A stretch of 64,000 nucleotides of DNA from Nocardia macrotermitis (GTDB taxonomy: Bacteria > Actinomycetota > Actinomycetes > Mycobacteriales > Mycobacteriaceae). Shown here in pieces: positions 20,047-27,945 of this stretch. The position numbers and the translations under genes are program-made. Where the stretch lies: NCBI RefSeq assembly GCF_009604405.1, contig NZ_WEGK01000003.1, forward strand, positions 558,001 through 622,000, given 5' to 3'. Under the pieces are notes generated by a model. That model was not told the origin of the DNA, did not search any database, and saw nothing but the letters and a program-made list of their open reading frames with translations. Position 1 is the first letter of the stretch. Each line of letters opens with the position of its first letter.

Positions 20047-21192
20047 GTGGAGCGCACCCTTTTCGAACCGGAGCACGACCTGTTCCGGGAGTCGTACGGC
20101 AAGTTTCTCGAGCAGTACGTCGCACCGAATCATGCGAAGTGGGAGCAGGAGGGCGTCGTCGACCGGCAGGTCTGGCTCGAGGCCGGTAAGCAGGGGTTCC
20201 TGGGCATGGCCGTGCCCGAGGAGTTCGGCGGCGGCGGGGTGAAGGATTTCCGCTACAACTCGATCATCACCGAGGAGACGGCCAAGGGGCAGTACTCGGG
20301 CCTGGGTTTCACGCTGCACAACGACGTCATCGCGCCGTACCTGCTGGAGCTGGCCAACGACGAGCAGAAGCAGCGCTGGCTGCCCGGTTTCTGTTCCGGT
20401 GAACTCATCACCGCCATCGCCATGACCGAACCCGGCACCGGCTCGGATCTGCAGGGCATCAAGACCCGCGCGGTCAAGGACGGCGACGACTGGATCCTCA
20501 ACGGCGCCAAGACATTCATCACCAACGGCATCAACTCCGACATCGTGATCGTGGTCGCCCAGACCGATCCCGAGAAGGGCTCGATGGGCTTCTCCCTGCT
20601 CGTCGTCGAGCGCGGAATGCCCGGTTTCGAGCGCGGCCGCAACCTGGACAAGATCGGCCTCAAGGCGCAGGACACCGCCGAACTGAGCTTCACCGACGTC
20701 CGCGTCCCCGGCAAGAACCTGCTCGGTACCGAGGGCATGGGCTTCATCCACCTCATGCAGAACCTCCCGCAGGAGCGCCTGTCCATCGCCGTGATGGCCG
20801 CCGCCGCCATGGAGGGCTGCCTGGACATGACGATCCAGTACGTCCGCGACCGCAAAGCCTTCGGCAAACCCATTGGCGCCCAACAGAACACCCGCTTCGT
20901 CCTGGCCGAACTGGCGACCAAGACCACCGCGGTCCGCGTCCTGGTCGACCGCTGCATCGAAGCCCTCAACGCCGGCAACCTCACCGTAGAAGAGGCCGCC
21001 ATGGCCAAGTGGTGGAGCACCGAGGAAGAACTCGACCTCATCACCAAGTGCCTCCAACTCCACGGCGGCTACGGGTACATGCGCGAGTACCCCATCGCCA
21101 AGGCGTATATGGACGCCCGCGTCCAGACGATCTACGGGGGGACGACCGAGATCATGAAGGAGATCATCGGTCGTTCGCTGAAACTTGCCTGA
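20047..21192 (+). CDS. Acyl-CoA dehydrogenase (FadE20-like)
   Basis: This 381-residue FAD enzyme catalyses alpha,beta-desaturation of acyl-CoA. The N-terminal helical domain, the signature AMTEPGTGSDL, and the C-terminal catalytic-base region (HGGYGYMREYPIAKAYMDARV and YGGTTEIMKEIIGRSL) are intact. GTG 20047 has AGGAGG four bases upstream. In mycobacteria fadE20 stands next to hflX, and here the same gene type follows two intervening lipid genes, so it is probably the fadE20 orthologue. The integrated element begins about 20 bases after its stop, and the gene is complete. Confidence 0.92.
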   Translation: MERTLFEPEHDLFRESYGKFLEQYVAPNHAKWEQEGVVDRQVWLEAGKQGFLGMAVPEEFGGGGVKDFRYNSIITEETAKGQYSGLGFTLHNDVIAPYLLELANDEQKQRWLPGFCSGELITAIAMTEPGTGSDLQGIKTRAVKDGDDWILNGAKTFITNGINSDIVIVVAQTDPEKGSMGFSLLVVERGMPGFERGRNLDKIGLKAQDTAELSFTDVRVPGKNLLGTEGMGFIHLMQNLPQERLSIAVMAAAAMEGCLDMTIQYVRDRKAFGKPIGAQQNTRFVLAELATKTTAVRVLVDRCIEALNAGNLTVEEAAMAKWWSTEEELDLITKCLQLHGGYGYMREYPIAKAYMDARVQTIYGGTTEIMKEIIGRSLKLA

Positions 21193-21212
21193 TCGGGGGC
21201 GGTTTCGAGGGG

Positions 21213-22418
21213 TCAGGAAGCGGCCTCCGTCCCCTTTTGGTCCCCTTCCAGGTCTGAAAGAGCTCCGTTTCGACGGGGGTACCCTACCGGGGTACCCCCG
21301 TTGGGGCGGGTGAAGATTCCTTCGATCGCGTCCCTCGTGTGAGCGTCCTGATCCGGCCACAGATGCGTGTAGACGTTCAACGTCACGTCGGGACTCGAGT
21401 GGCCGAGCCGGACCTGAACGGTCTTGACCGAAGCGCCCCGCTGGATCAAGGCTGACGCGTAGAAGTGGCGTAGGTCGTGCCAGCTGAAGCAGTCGGGCAC
21501 CTCCGCTTTCTCGGCGACAGCGCGGAAGCGATCACCCATACCGTCGGCGGTCCAACACTTTCCGGCCTTGGTGCGGAAGATGAGGTCCTGGCGCTTGCGT
21601 TTCACGGTGGTCAAGAAGGCGCTGATCGCCGCATGGACGCCTGCGGGGAGTGGAACCGTCCTCTTGCTCGTTCGGGTCTTCAAACGGGCCGTGGGAGGCT
21701 TGCCGCGGAAATGACTGGCCTGCTGGACGACGTGGATCTTCTTGCGGAGAAAGTCGACGTCGCAGACCCGCAGACCGGCAACCTCACTCGGTCGAAGCCC
21801 GGTCTGTGCTGAGATCAGCATCATGCACCCGGTCTGTTGATTGGTGCCTTCGACCAGTGCCCAGACCTGGTCGACGGTCAACAGTTGGGTTGCGGCCTTG
21901 GTGCCGTCCGGTCGTGGTGGAAGCTTCACCTTTCGGCATGGGTTGCTGGTCAGGATGCCGTCGTCGACGGCGATGTTCAGTACTGTGCGCAGGAATTGGA
22001 ACTGCAGGGCAACAGAATTCGGGGCAAGTGGCTTGCCGCCCCGCCAAGGGCGTCCGCGACTGAGTTGGTCGACCCAGTCACGGATCTCCGAGGGCCTGAT
22101 CTCTCCGATCGGTGTCCCGCCGAGTCTGCCGAGGTTCTTGGCGAAGTTCAGCCGCTGGTGACGGGTGGTATCGGTATTGCTGCGCTCGACCCATTTGTCG
22201 ACCTCGGTCCGCAGCAGCGCCCTGGCCAGATCCGGGTCCACGTATGTGCCTTGGGCGAACCTGGTTTCGATCTGATGCTTGTAATGCTCGGCGGTGCCGG
22301 GGATGTCGTATCGGCCGCGCTTGGCGAACGACTCCGAGCGTTGGGTGTCATCGGGGTCGTACCAGCGAACGACGAAACTGGTGGTTTTCCCTCGGACACG
22401 TTTCTGAATGTAAGCCAT
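21213..22418 (-). CDS. int: Tyrosine-type integrase
   Basis: This 401-residue phage/ICE-type site-specific recombinase has an N-terminal Arm-DNA-binding domain (YIQKRVRGKTTSFVVRWYD), a SAM-like core-binding domain (about 65-155) and a catalytic domain with Arg209 (TGLRPSE), His314 and Arg317 (HDLRHFYAS), His340 (LGHSS) and the nucleophile Tyr350 (YTHLW). ATG 22418 follows AAGGAG. It points outward to the left junction, and its stop is 20 bases from the acyl-CoA dehydrogenase stop. It is complete and plausibly active. The last 30 residues include a stem-forming GC segment at 21275-21299. Confidence 0.95.
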   Translation of the reverse strand: MAYIQKRVRGKTTSFVVRWYDPDDTQRSESFAKRGRYDIPGTAEHYKHQIETRFAQGTYVDPDLARALLRTEVDKWVERSNTDTTRHQRLNFAKNLGRLGGTPIGEIRPSEIRDWVDQLSRGRPWRGGKPLAPNSVALQFQFLRTVLNIAVDDGILTSNPCRKVKLPPRPDGTKAATQLLTVDQVWALVEGTNQQTGCMMLISAQTGLRPSEVAGLRVCDVDFLRKKIHVVQQASHFRGKPPTARLKTRTSKRTVPLPAGVHAAISAFLTTVKRKRQDLIFRTKAGKCWTADGMGDRFRAVAEKAEVPDCFSWHDLRHFYASALIQRGASVKTVQVRLGHSSPDVTLNVYTHLWPDQDAHTRDAIEGIFTRPNGGTPVGYPRRNGALSDLEGDQKGTEAAS

Positions 22419-22574
22419 GGCACTCCTTTCGGTCTCGAAGCCACAACTGCCGGGCGGCTTCGTTTCTCTGGACATGCACAAAATTGGTGATCATGGGCGC
22501 TCGCCGCAAGATCATCGGAGTTAGCTGACTGGTAGCTACTGCCTGGGTGTTACTCTCCGAACGACGCTGGCGGG

Positions 22575-22904
22575 TCACTCTGCTTGGCCCTGGTGCGACA
22601 GGTCCGATCCACCTCCGCGCGCAAGCTGTGCGCCCTCCCATTCGAGCAAATCGCACAGTCGATATCGCCGGAATCGTCCGATCTTGGCGTATCGCGGGCC
22701 ACGGTTGGCGGATGCCCACACAGCGAGCGTCTTTTTCGGAATCTTGAGCCGAGCGGCGACGTCTTCGGTGCTCAACCATGTTTGTGCCGCTTCGGGATTC
22801 GGGTCGCTGGACTCTGCTCCGCTGGGGCCCACATCGGATCGCTCTGCGCTGTAACTCGGAGCGAGGATGGGGAAAGTGCGGTTCTTCTTTGCTGAGTTCT
22901 GCAT
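22575..22904 (-). CDS. Excisionase-like HTH protein
   Basis: The 109-residue product ends in an AlpA/MerR-type excisionase helix-turn-helix (LSTEDVAARLKIPKKTLAVW, then GPRYAKIGRFRRYRLCDLLEW, about residues 43-93). A Ser/Pro-rich 40-residue leader precedes it. ATG 22904 has AGGAGG seven bases upstream. It lies upstream of and in the same direction as the integrase, 156 bases apart, the usual xis-int order. It probably binds the attachment sites to bias recombination toward excision; it could also be a transcriptional regulator. Confidence 0.8.
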   Translation of the reverse strand: MQNSAKKNRTFPILAPSYSAERSDVGPSGAESSDPNPEAAQTWLSTEDVAARLKIPKKTLAVWASANRGPRYAKIGRFRRYRLCDLLEWEGAQLARGGGSDLSHQGQAE

Positions 22905-23320
22905 TGGCCAACCTCCTGACTACGGCCCGCGTCGCAGCATGCGCTCGAAGGCGACTACATCGGTGACGGCCGTAGATTGCCGCTTTCGACAAGCGGTGGC
23001 GGGTCCAGGGGGAGACTCGGAGGTTGTGTCCGAACCGGTACTCTTGAAATTCCCTGGCCGCCGACTGGCAATTCGTCCGGCTCCGCGCCGCGGTTACCGA
23101 GTAGATTTCATCATACGACCGTTCCGCCTCGATGTATCCCAAGATGTGTCGGTTCGTTGAATATCGCGGAACAACCCACGACTTCCCAGAATCGCACTAC
23201 AACTCATGGGGTGGACTGCGTGCGACGACTGGTTGTGGGTGAACATGGCATGGCTGCACTGCGGTATTGAGGCACATACTCGGATTTTGCATTGTCTATC
23301 GGGAATGCTACATTCAGCCA
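22905..23320. other. 416-base intergenic region, no gene seen
   Basis: This divergent gap between the excisionase-like gene and the Lsr2-like gene must hold both promoters. I see no convincing coding frame; the long minus-strand frame crossing it overlaps the excisionase gene in another phase. The stretch from about 23085 to 23320 is less GC-rich than the rest (for example GTAGATTTCATCATACG and ACTCGGATTTTGCATTG). An attachment site or oriT could lie here, but nothing shows it directly. Confidence 0.4.
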
Positions 23321-23668
23321 ATGGCGAAAAAGACGCTGGTCGAAACTTACGACGACGTAACAGGCGAACGAATCGACACTCGACTCGTTCCGACTCCCAC
23401 AATTTCCTTCGCGATCGATGGCATCGAATACGAAATCGATCTCGGAGTCAAGAACCGCGATGAACTGTACGCGGCATTCGAGCCTTACGTCCGCGCCGCA
23501 CGTAAAGTCGGCGGCCGTCGGCGCTCGTCAGCGGCTGCCCCGTCGGGGCTGAGCAAGGTCGAGATCATGAAGATCAGAGATTGGGCCCAAACGGAGGGAC
23601 GCGAGGTTTCAGCCCGCGGCCGACTCTCCAAAGAACTGGTCGAGGCATACCGCAAACAGAACGCCTGA
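23321..23668 (+). CDS. Lsr2-family nucleoid-associated protein
   Basis: The 115-residue protein has the Lsr2 layout: an N-terminal dimerisation domain starting MAKKTLVETYDDVTGE and including ISFAIDGIEYEIDLG, a basic linker (GGRRRSSAAAPSG), and a C-terminal AT-DNA-binding domain (IRDWAQTEGREVSARGRLSKELVEAYRK). The AT-hook-like core reads ARGRLS where canonical Lsr2 has RGRIP-type residues. Lsr2 silences AT-rich, horizontally acquired DNA in actinobacteria. An element-borne paralogue next to the integrase could hide the element from, or compete with, host Lsr2; that is inference. Confidence 0.88.
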   Translation: MAKKTLVETYDDVTGERIDTRLVPTPTISFAIDGIEYEIDLGVKNRDELYAAFEPYVRAARKVGGRRRSSAAAPSGLSKVEIMKIRDWAQTEGREVSARGRLSKELVEAYRKQNA

Positions 23669-23925
23669 ACCCACGAGTTCGCGTGGCAAGTCTCGTATAT
23701 GACAGAGTCGGATCAGAAGGGTGGTAGAGACCCGCAGGGAGCTGCCCTCGTGCGTGGCAACTGATTGAGCGGTCAGCTCCGATGTTTCTGGGTAGGTTCT
23801 ACCTGACGTAACGGTTACGCCGATGGCAGTGGCGGTGCACTGTATGCTCGGCCGGGGACAGCATTTCTCTCCGGTCGCAAAGTTGCTTATCGGGGCTGTT
23901 CGCTGAAAATAACCGAGGGGGGATC

Positions 23926-25128
23926 TTGGCGATCAACGTGGCGACGGTGCGGGGGTATGTTCTCGAGGAGTTGCTCGCCCGGTTACTGCAGGACAACGGG
24001 TATCGGTTGCTTGTGGCCGAGGAGCAGGATCCGGAGGCGCTGAAGGATAGCGGCAGAGTGCTCTTGGTGCGTGGGCGGGGCACGACCCATCAGGTTGATG
24101 TGCTCGGGGAGTTGGATCTGCCGCTACCGTTCTCACTTCCGTTGCGACTGTTCGTCGAGGCCAAGTATCGGAAGGAGCGGACGGGGGTCGAGACCGTGCG
24201 GAACGCTTACGGGACGATCCGGGATGTCAACGAGCACTACGGTACTCGAACTCCCGGGGCGGGGCGGATCCCGATGCGGCGCTACCAGTACCAATACGCG
24301 TTGTTCTCCGCCAGCGGTTTCAGCAAACCGGCTCAGGAATACGCCCTCGCACAGCAGATTTCGCTGATCGATCTTTCGAACCCGGACTTCAGTGCGCTGT
24401 TGGCCGTCGCCGACGAGATTGCAAGACGGATTGCCGAACTCGCCGATGAGGCCGGGGTCGTATCGCTGCCATTGAAGCAGGTTCGCAGTGCGCTCCGCCA
24501 CACCCTGGGGACCTGGCCGAGCAATATCGATGATGCAGATTTCCCTGACCTGGCGGGATATCTCGACGGAATGCATGCTCGCCGTAACGAGCGATCGGTG
24601 CCGACCGTAGCGGCGGTTCGCCGTCCTGATCCCGAGGCGGTGGTCTCTGTTGCCGGGCGCCTGATGGACAGCGGAACGGACGCCGGGACAGAGGAATCCG
24701 TGCCCGTCCGCGAACTACCGGCCGAGCCGCTCGCCGGGATCGTTTCCGAACTGGGTGAAACCGTGCTCGACAACTTGGTTCTGGGTTTCCCGCCCGCGCC
24801 CTTCGTGCTGGTCCTGCTGGTCGACAATCCAGCCGCGTTCCTCACCTACGTCGACAACTCCGGAGACACGGACATTCGGGTCCATCTCGAGTACCCGCGT
24901 GATCACGGCACCAACCGGCCGACCAGTCGTGACTGGAATATCGTGCCTGTCGATGACCTCGGATTCCGATTGAGCTTCACACTCCCGGCAGTACTCGATG
25001 ACTGGATGCTCAATGGCAACGTGCCCACCTGGACCTTGCGGGAAGCGAAGGCCACGCTTCTATCGTCCATAGCGATCGTGCGCGGGAACCGTGCGGTGCG
25101 GCTGATGTACCAGCCGCACCGTGGATGA
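23926..25128 (+). CDS. Mrr-like PD-(D/E)XK nuclease-domain protein
   Basis: The 400-residue product begins with a restriction-endonuclease-like fold: helix GYVLEELLARLLQDNGYR (9-26), then QVDVLGELDLP with Asp58 and LRLFVEAKYRK with the E-x-K pair, giving the D-(n)-E-x-K catalytic arrangement. The N-terminal 170 residues resemble Mrr/RE-type domains. The C-terminal half (from about 240) is not recognised and is rich in Val/Leu strands. The start is TTG 23926 behind a GAGGGGGGA site. It is encoded singly, with no methyltransferase adjoining, so a type IV (modification-dependent) restriction or plasmid-control role is possible. Confidence 0.7.
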   Translation: MAINVATVRGYVLEELLARLLQDNGYRLLVAEEQDPEALKDSGRVLLVRGRGTTHQVDVLGELDLPLPFSLPLRLFVEAKYRKERTGVETVRNAYGTIRDVNEHYGTRTPGAGRIPMRRYQYQYALFSASGFSKPAQEYALAQQISLIDLSNPDFSALLAVADEIARRIAELADEAGVVSLPLKQVRSALRHTLGTWPSNIDDADFPDLAGYLDGMHARRNERSVPTVAAVRRPDPEAVVSVAGRLMDSGTDAGTEESVPVRELPAEPLAGIVSELGETVLDNLVLGFPPAPFVLVLLVDNPAAFLTYVDNSGDTDIRVHLEYPRDHGTNRPTSRDWNIVPVDDLGFRLSFTLPAVLDDWMLNGNVPTWTLREAKATLLSSIAIVRGNRAVRLMYQPHRG

Positions 25129-25223
25129 CCGTCTGCCACGCCCCTGCCGGTAGACGGTCACCTCGGCCCGTTTCTCGGACGGCTCTGACCGTGCTTCGAT
25201 TGGACCGGAGGGAGTCCACGCCC

Positions 25224-25430
25224 ATGGTGGCACCGCAGAAGTGCTCAGAGGGGGAGTTGAAGGCACGAGCGGCGCGGCTGTCTCGGGAGGTAGATCCGCA
25301 GTCGACGATCGGGAAGTTGGCTGAGCAACTCGGGGTCTGTCACGAGGGCGTGAGGAACTTGATCCGCTACGCCGATGCCGATGTCCGCGAACGTGAGGAC
25401 AGGCCGACCACCAGCGGCGAAGTCTATTAG
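25224..25430 (+). pseudogene. Truncated IS3-family transposase OrfA
   Basis: A 68-residue frame starting ATG 25224 behind GGAGGGAG. It matches the N-terminal helix-turn-helix protein OrfA of IS3-type elements: SEGELKARAARLSREVDP, then IGKLAEQLGVCHEGVRNLIR, then a DVREREDRPTTSGE tail like the AEIDAGDRPGTTT tail of intact copies. Intact OrfA proteins are about 100 residues, and no OrfB or inverted repeats follow, so this is a remnant. Its stop overlaps the stop of the convergent PAS-like gene by four bases. Confidence 0.65.
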
Positions 25431-26500
25431 CGTGAGAATGTTACGTCGATGAGTGCCTGTGGTCGATCGTCATCGGTGATACGTGTGCAGACCGCTTGTA
25501 CCAGGATCCATCTGCTGGCTCGATCGAACCGTATTCGTGCGGTGATGGTTGTAGTCGATGTTTTGGACAGCAGGCGCGTGCGGGCAGTAGCTACGACAGG
25601 TATGTCGTCGGGGTGGAGTTGGGGAGTGCTGTTGCGCCAGTGGGCGAATGGTTCGTCGGCGATCCACTCGTGGATGAGGCCGTTGTGGAGGTCGATGATG
25701 CCGAGCGCATGCCCCGGGGTGATCGGTGCTCGTCGGAGGGCGGCGTAGATCGGATCTGGTGGGGGTGGGGGATCGGTGGGGGAGATATCGCAGACCAGGG
25801 CTCGGATCAGTCGGTGGCCGTGGATCCGCTTGGCGACGATGTGGAGGTTATGTCGCTGCTTTCCCGTGAATTGCGTTGTGGCTGTACCGATCCAGGTTCC
25901 CGCGGGATTGGTGAGGTCGAACAGGGCGAGGAATCCGGTGCGGTCGTCCCAGCGGTCGAAGTGTGAGATCAGGTTGGGAACTGTTGTGGGGGAATCGAGT
26001 TGGGCTTCGGATATGTCGAGGAGTGTGCGGAAGTCTGGGGAGATGGTGGCTCGTGCGGTCAGTACGTCCCATTCGATTGCGCCGATTGTTGGTGGGGGAG
26101 TGGGGGTGTCGGTTGGTGGTCCGGCGGACAGGTTGACTCCGAAGACGTTCTGGCTGGGGCCGAATATCGGGTCCGCGGTGAGGCGGAGGACGGATCCGGA
26201 CGGTAGTGGCAGAAGCTCGTGTTCGGTGCGGCGGTTGTCGGCGCAGCGTCGGACCAGTGGTGTGAGGTGTCGTGCGTGGGCGGCGCTGGTGGCGATGCTG
26301 GCACGGCCGAGATTGGCGAAGTGTCGTCGGTAACGGCCGTCGAGGATGACCGAGGGGATGGATTTGTGGTCGAGGGTTTCGGCGACGACCCATCGGTTGC
26401 TGGTGCGCCTCTGCGGGCCACCGTGTGTGCAGCGGCCTGTGCGGCGGGGCATCGCTGCGGGCGATGGACGCTCGGGAATCGGCCGATCGGGGGCGGTCAT
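25427..26500 (-). CDS. PAS/GAF-like protein (paralogue A)
   Basis: This 357-residue protein (an internal ATG at 26452 would make it 341) is not a standard enzyme. It shares layout and blocks with the protein encoded at 29358-30386: DPIFGPSQNVFGVNLSAGP here versus DPVLGPEGDTYGMHLWIGP there, a central IEWDVLTARATISPDF versus ISWHLGDTTVRMTEDL, and a C-terminal PAS-like domain around LHPDDIPVV versus FHPDDTDTIL. From memory it resembles actinobacterial PAS/GAF-like proteins grouped as DUF5593. It is probably a sensory or ligand-binding protein; no DNA-binding or kinase domain is visible. Confidence 0.6.
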   Translation of the reverse strand: MTAPDRPIPERPSPAAMPRRTGRCTHGGPQRRTSNRWVVAETLDHKSIPSVILDGRYRRHFANLGRASIATSAAHARHLTPLVRRCADNRRTEHELLPLPSGSVLRLTADPIFGPSQNVFGVNLSAGPPTDTPTPPPTIGAIEWDVLTARATISPDFRTLLDISEAQLDSPTTVPNLISHFDRWDDRTGFLALFDLTNPAGTWIGTATTQFTGKQRHNLHIVAKRIHGHRLIRALVCDISPTDPPPPPDPIYAALRRAPITPGHALGIIDLHNGLIHEWIADEPFAHWRNSTPQLHPDDIPVVATARTRLLSKTSTTTITARIRFDRASRWILVQAVCTRITDDDRPQALIDVTFSR

Positions 26501-27123
26501 AGGCGATCACTCGATCGAGGCGTGGCCGCGCGGTGTCTATGGACTGGTTCGCTGGTGCGGTACGTCGCGCCAGACGATCGTGGAACTGGATCGAGCTTGG
26601 GTAGTGCGCGGCTCGGCTCGTGCCCGACCGCGTCAGGAGTCGCGTCGACGCGCTCAGCATTGAACCAGCGGGCATCCGCACCGCCCACGGCCTGGTGCGT
26701 ACCTGACCGCCCGGCTTGTTGGCTTGACTGGTCGATGAGCTTCGAAGACTGTGCGGCCGTGCGGCATTCGTGTACGCGGTTACCGTCGGCCCTGAGAATC
26801 GCCCAGTGGTATGGGTTTTCATCGCCGCAGGCGATGGAGGGAGTAACGACAGATGCAGGTGACATGACAAAGCGGCCTTTCCTGTGGCAGTCGAGTTCCG
26901 ATCGCATGAGTACGGGATACGTACCTGGATCTTGTGGAATTAGCGACGCCACTGGGGAAAGGCCGCCCAGCGCTTTTTCAGTTAACCATGGGCGCGGCGG
27001 TGAAAGCAATCATCCGCATTCACTCATGAAAAATGCCTGTGTGGCGGCGAGTCGCCATGGGCGGGCCGTTGACCTGGCTGCTTGCTGGAGAGCTGCCGGT
27101 TGCAGCAACCCTCGGCTTGTGAG
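26501..27123. other. Non-coding region left of CRISPR
   Basis: I see no convincing gene in these 623 bases; open frames exist on both strands but lack ribosome sites and family resemblance. One notable structure is a 10-base inverted repeat, CGGCCTTTCC at 26873-26882 and GGAAAGGCCG at 26956-26965, separated by 73 bases. It could form a long-range RNA or DNA stem or be ends of a small insertion. Confidence 0.4.
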
Positions 27124-27601
27124 GTCTCGATGCAGTGCAGGCCTGTGAGGGCCTGCGGCATTATCGGTGCAGTTGCTGCTCCAGAAAGCATGGCTCGTGC
27201 CTCGATGAAGTTGCAGGCCGGTGAGGGCCTGCGGCGCGGTGACGAACCTGCTGCGTGGGCGGAAGGTGCCGATGCCTCGATGAAGTGCAGGCTGGTGAGG
27301 GCCTGCGGCGTGGAGGTGCAGGACGACTACCACGTTCCCGACGAGCCCCGATGAAGTGCAGGCCGGTGAGGGCCTGCGGCCTGCTGAGCGGTCCGAGACT
27401 CGTCCATGATCGTCGAGGCCTCGATGAAGTGCAGGCCGATGAGGGCCTGCGGCCTGGTGCGCCCCGACAAATACATCGCTGCCCTGACAGCGCCTCGATG
27501 AAGTGCAGGCCGGTGAGGGCCTGCGGCTGGTGAACTTCGGCGCGTGGGCGGGTCCGCGCTGCTGGGCCTCGATGAAGTGCAGGCCGGTGAGGGCCTGCGG
27601 C
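27124..27601 (-). CRISPR. Orphan CRISPR array, 7 repeats and 6 spacers
   Basis: Repeats of 36 bp begin at 27124, 27199 (37 bp, one extra T), 27274, 27345, 27418, 27492 and 27566. In plus orientation the unit starts GCCTCGATGAAGTGCAGG and ends CCGGTGAGGGCCTGCGGC. The six spacers (27160-27198, 27236-27273, 27310-27344, 27381-27417, 27454-27491, 27528-27565) are 39, 38, 35, 37, 38 and 38 bp and unrelated to each other. Each repeat can form a hairpin, GCAGGCC pairing with GGCCTGC around GGTGAG. Repeat divergence is greatest at the left end (27124 and 27199), so the leader is probably right of 27601 and transcription leftward (minus strand). The minus-strand repeat ends in ACTTCATCGAGGC, reminiscent of type I-G/I-U actinobacterial repeats, from memory. 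No cas gene is in the window. Confidence 0.88.
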
Positions 27602-27945
27602 AGGGTCCCGATTTTATCCCCTTTCACCAGGGACAATGTACGCCGCCGCGAGCGCTGTTGTGCGACACGCCGGTGAGGGGGTGTGGTCGGGGGCTCGTTG
27701 CCGGCGTGGAGGGCTGTGAATTGCGGAAATAGGCCGCGAGGGCTCGCCGGGGTTTGGTGCATGATGGAGCTCTCGCGGGCGTACGAGGGATGTGGGATCC
27801 ATGTGAGCGCACGGTGGCGAAGGACACGGCGTTACAGGAGGACCGACGCTGATTGAGTGATGCGGCGAAATCACGTGAGGCAACGACTCGCACTTCTGGG
27901 GCATCTTGGCATGAGACACCGGGTCGGCTATGAGAGCCTTAGGCT
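27602..27945. other. Putative CRISPR leader and P450 promoter gap
   Basis: The 344 bases between the array and the P450 gene hold no convincing gene. Directly after the last repeat comes a short AT-richer stretch (GATTTTATCCCCTTTCACC, about 27609-27627), suitable for a leader reading toward the array. A degenerate piece of repeat-like sequence (CGCCGGTGAGGGGGTGTGG) lies near 27670. The right half must carry the P450 promoter. Confidence 0.4.

Noticed and set aside
21275..21299. GGGGGTACC/GGTACCCCC stem as a terminator or attachment core
   Set aside because: It lies within the integrase coding sequence (codons for GGTPVGYP) and no second copy was seen at the right edge, so I do not claim either function.
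22348..23142. A 264-codon minus-strand frame overlapping the integrase start and excisionase-like gene
   Set aside because: The excisionase-like gene uses another frame and has a proper HTH and ribosome site. This one has neither.
26219..27148. A 309-codon plus-strand frame left of the CRISPR array
   Set aside because: It overlaps the PAS-like gene in antisense, lacks a ribosome site and resembles no family. The shared PAS blocks support the minus-strand gene instead.
27010..27762. A 250-codon minus-strand frame with repeated GPHRPALHR-like segments
   Set aside because: It is the CRISPR array read as protein. The repetition comes from the 36-bp repeats plus spacers whose lengths happen to keep the frame open; there is no ribosome site or family resemblance.
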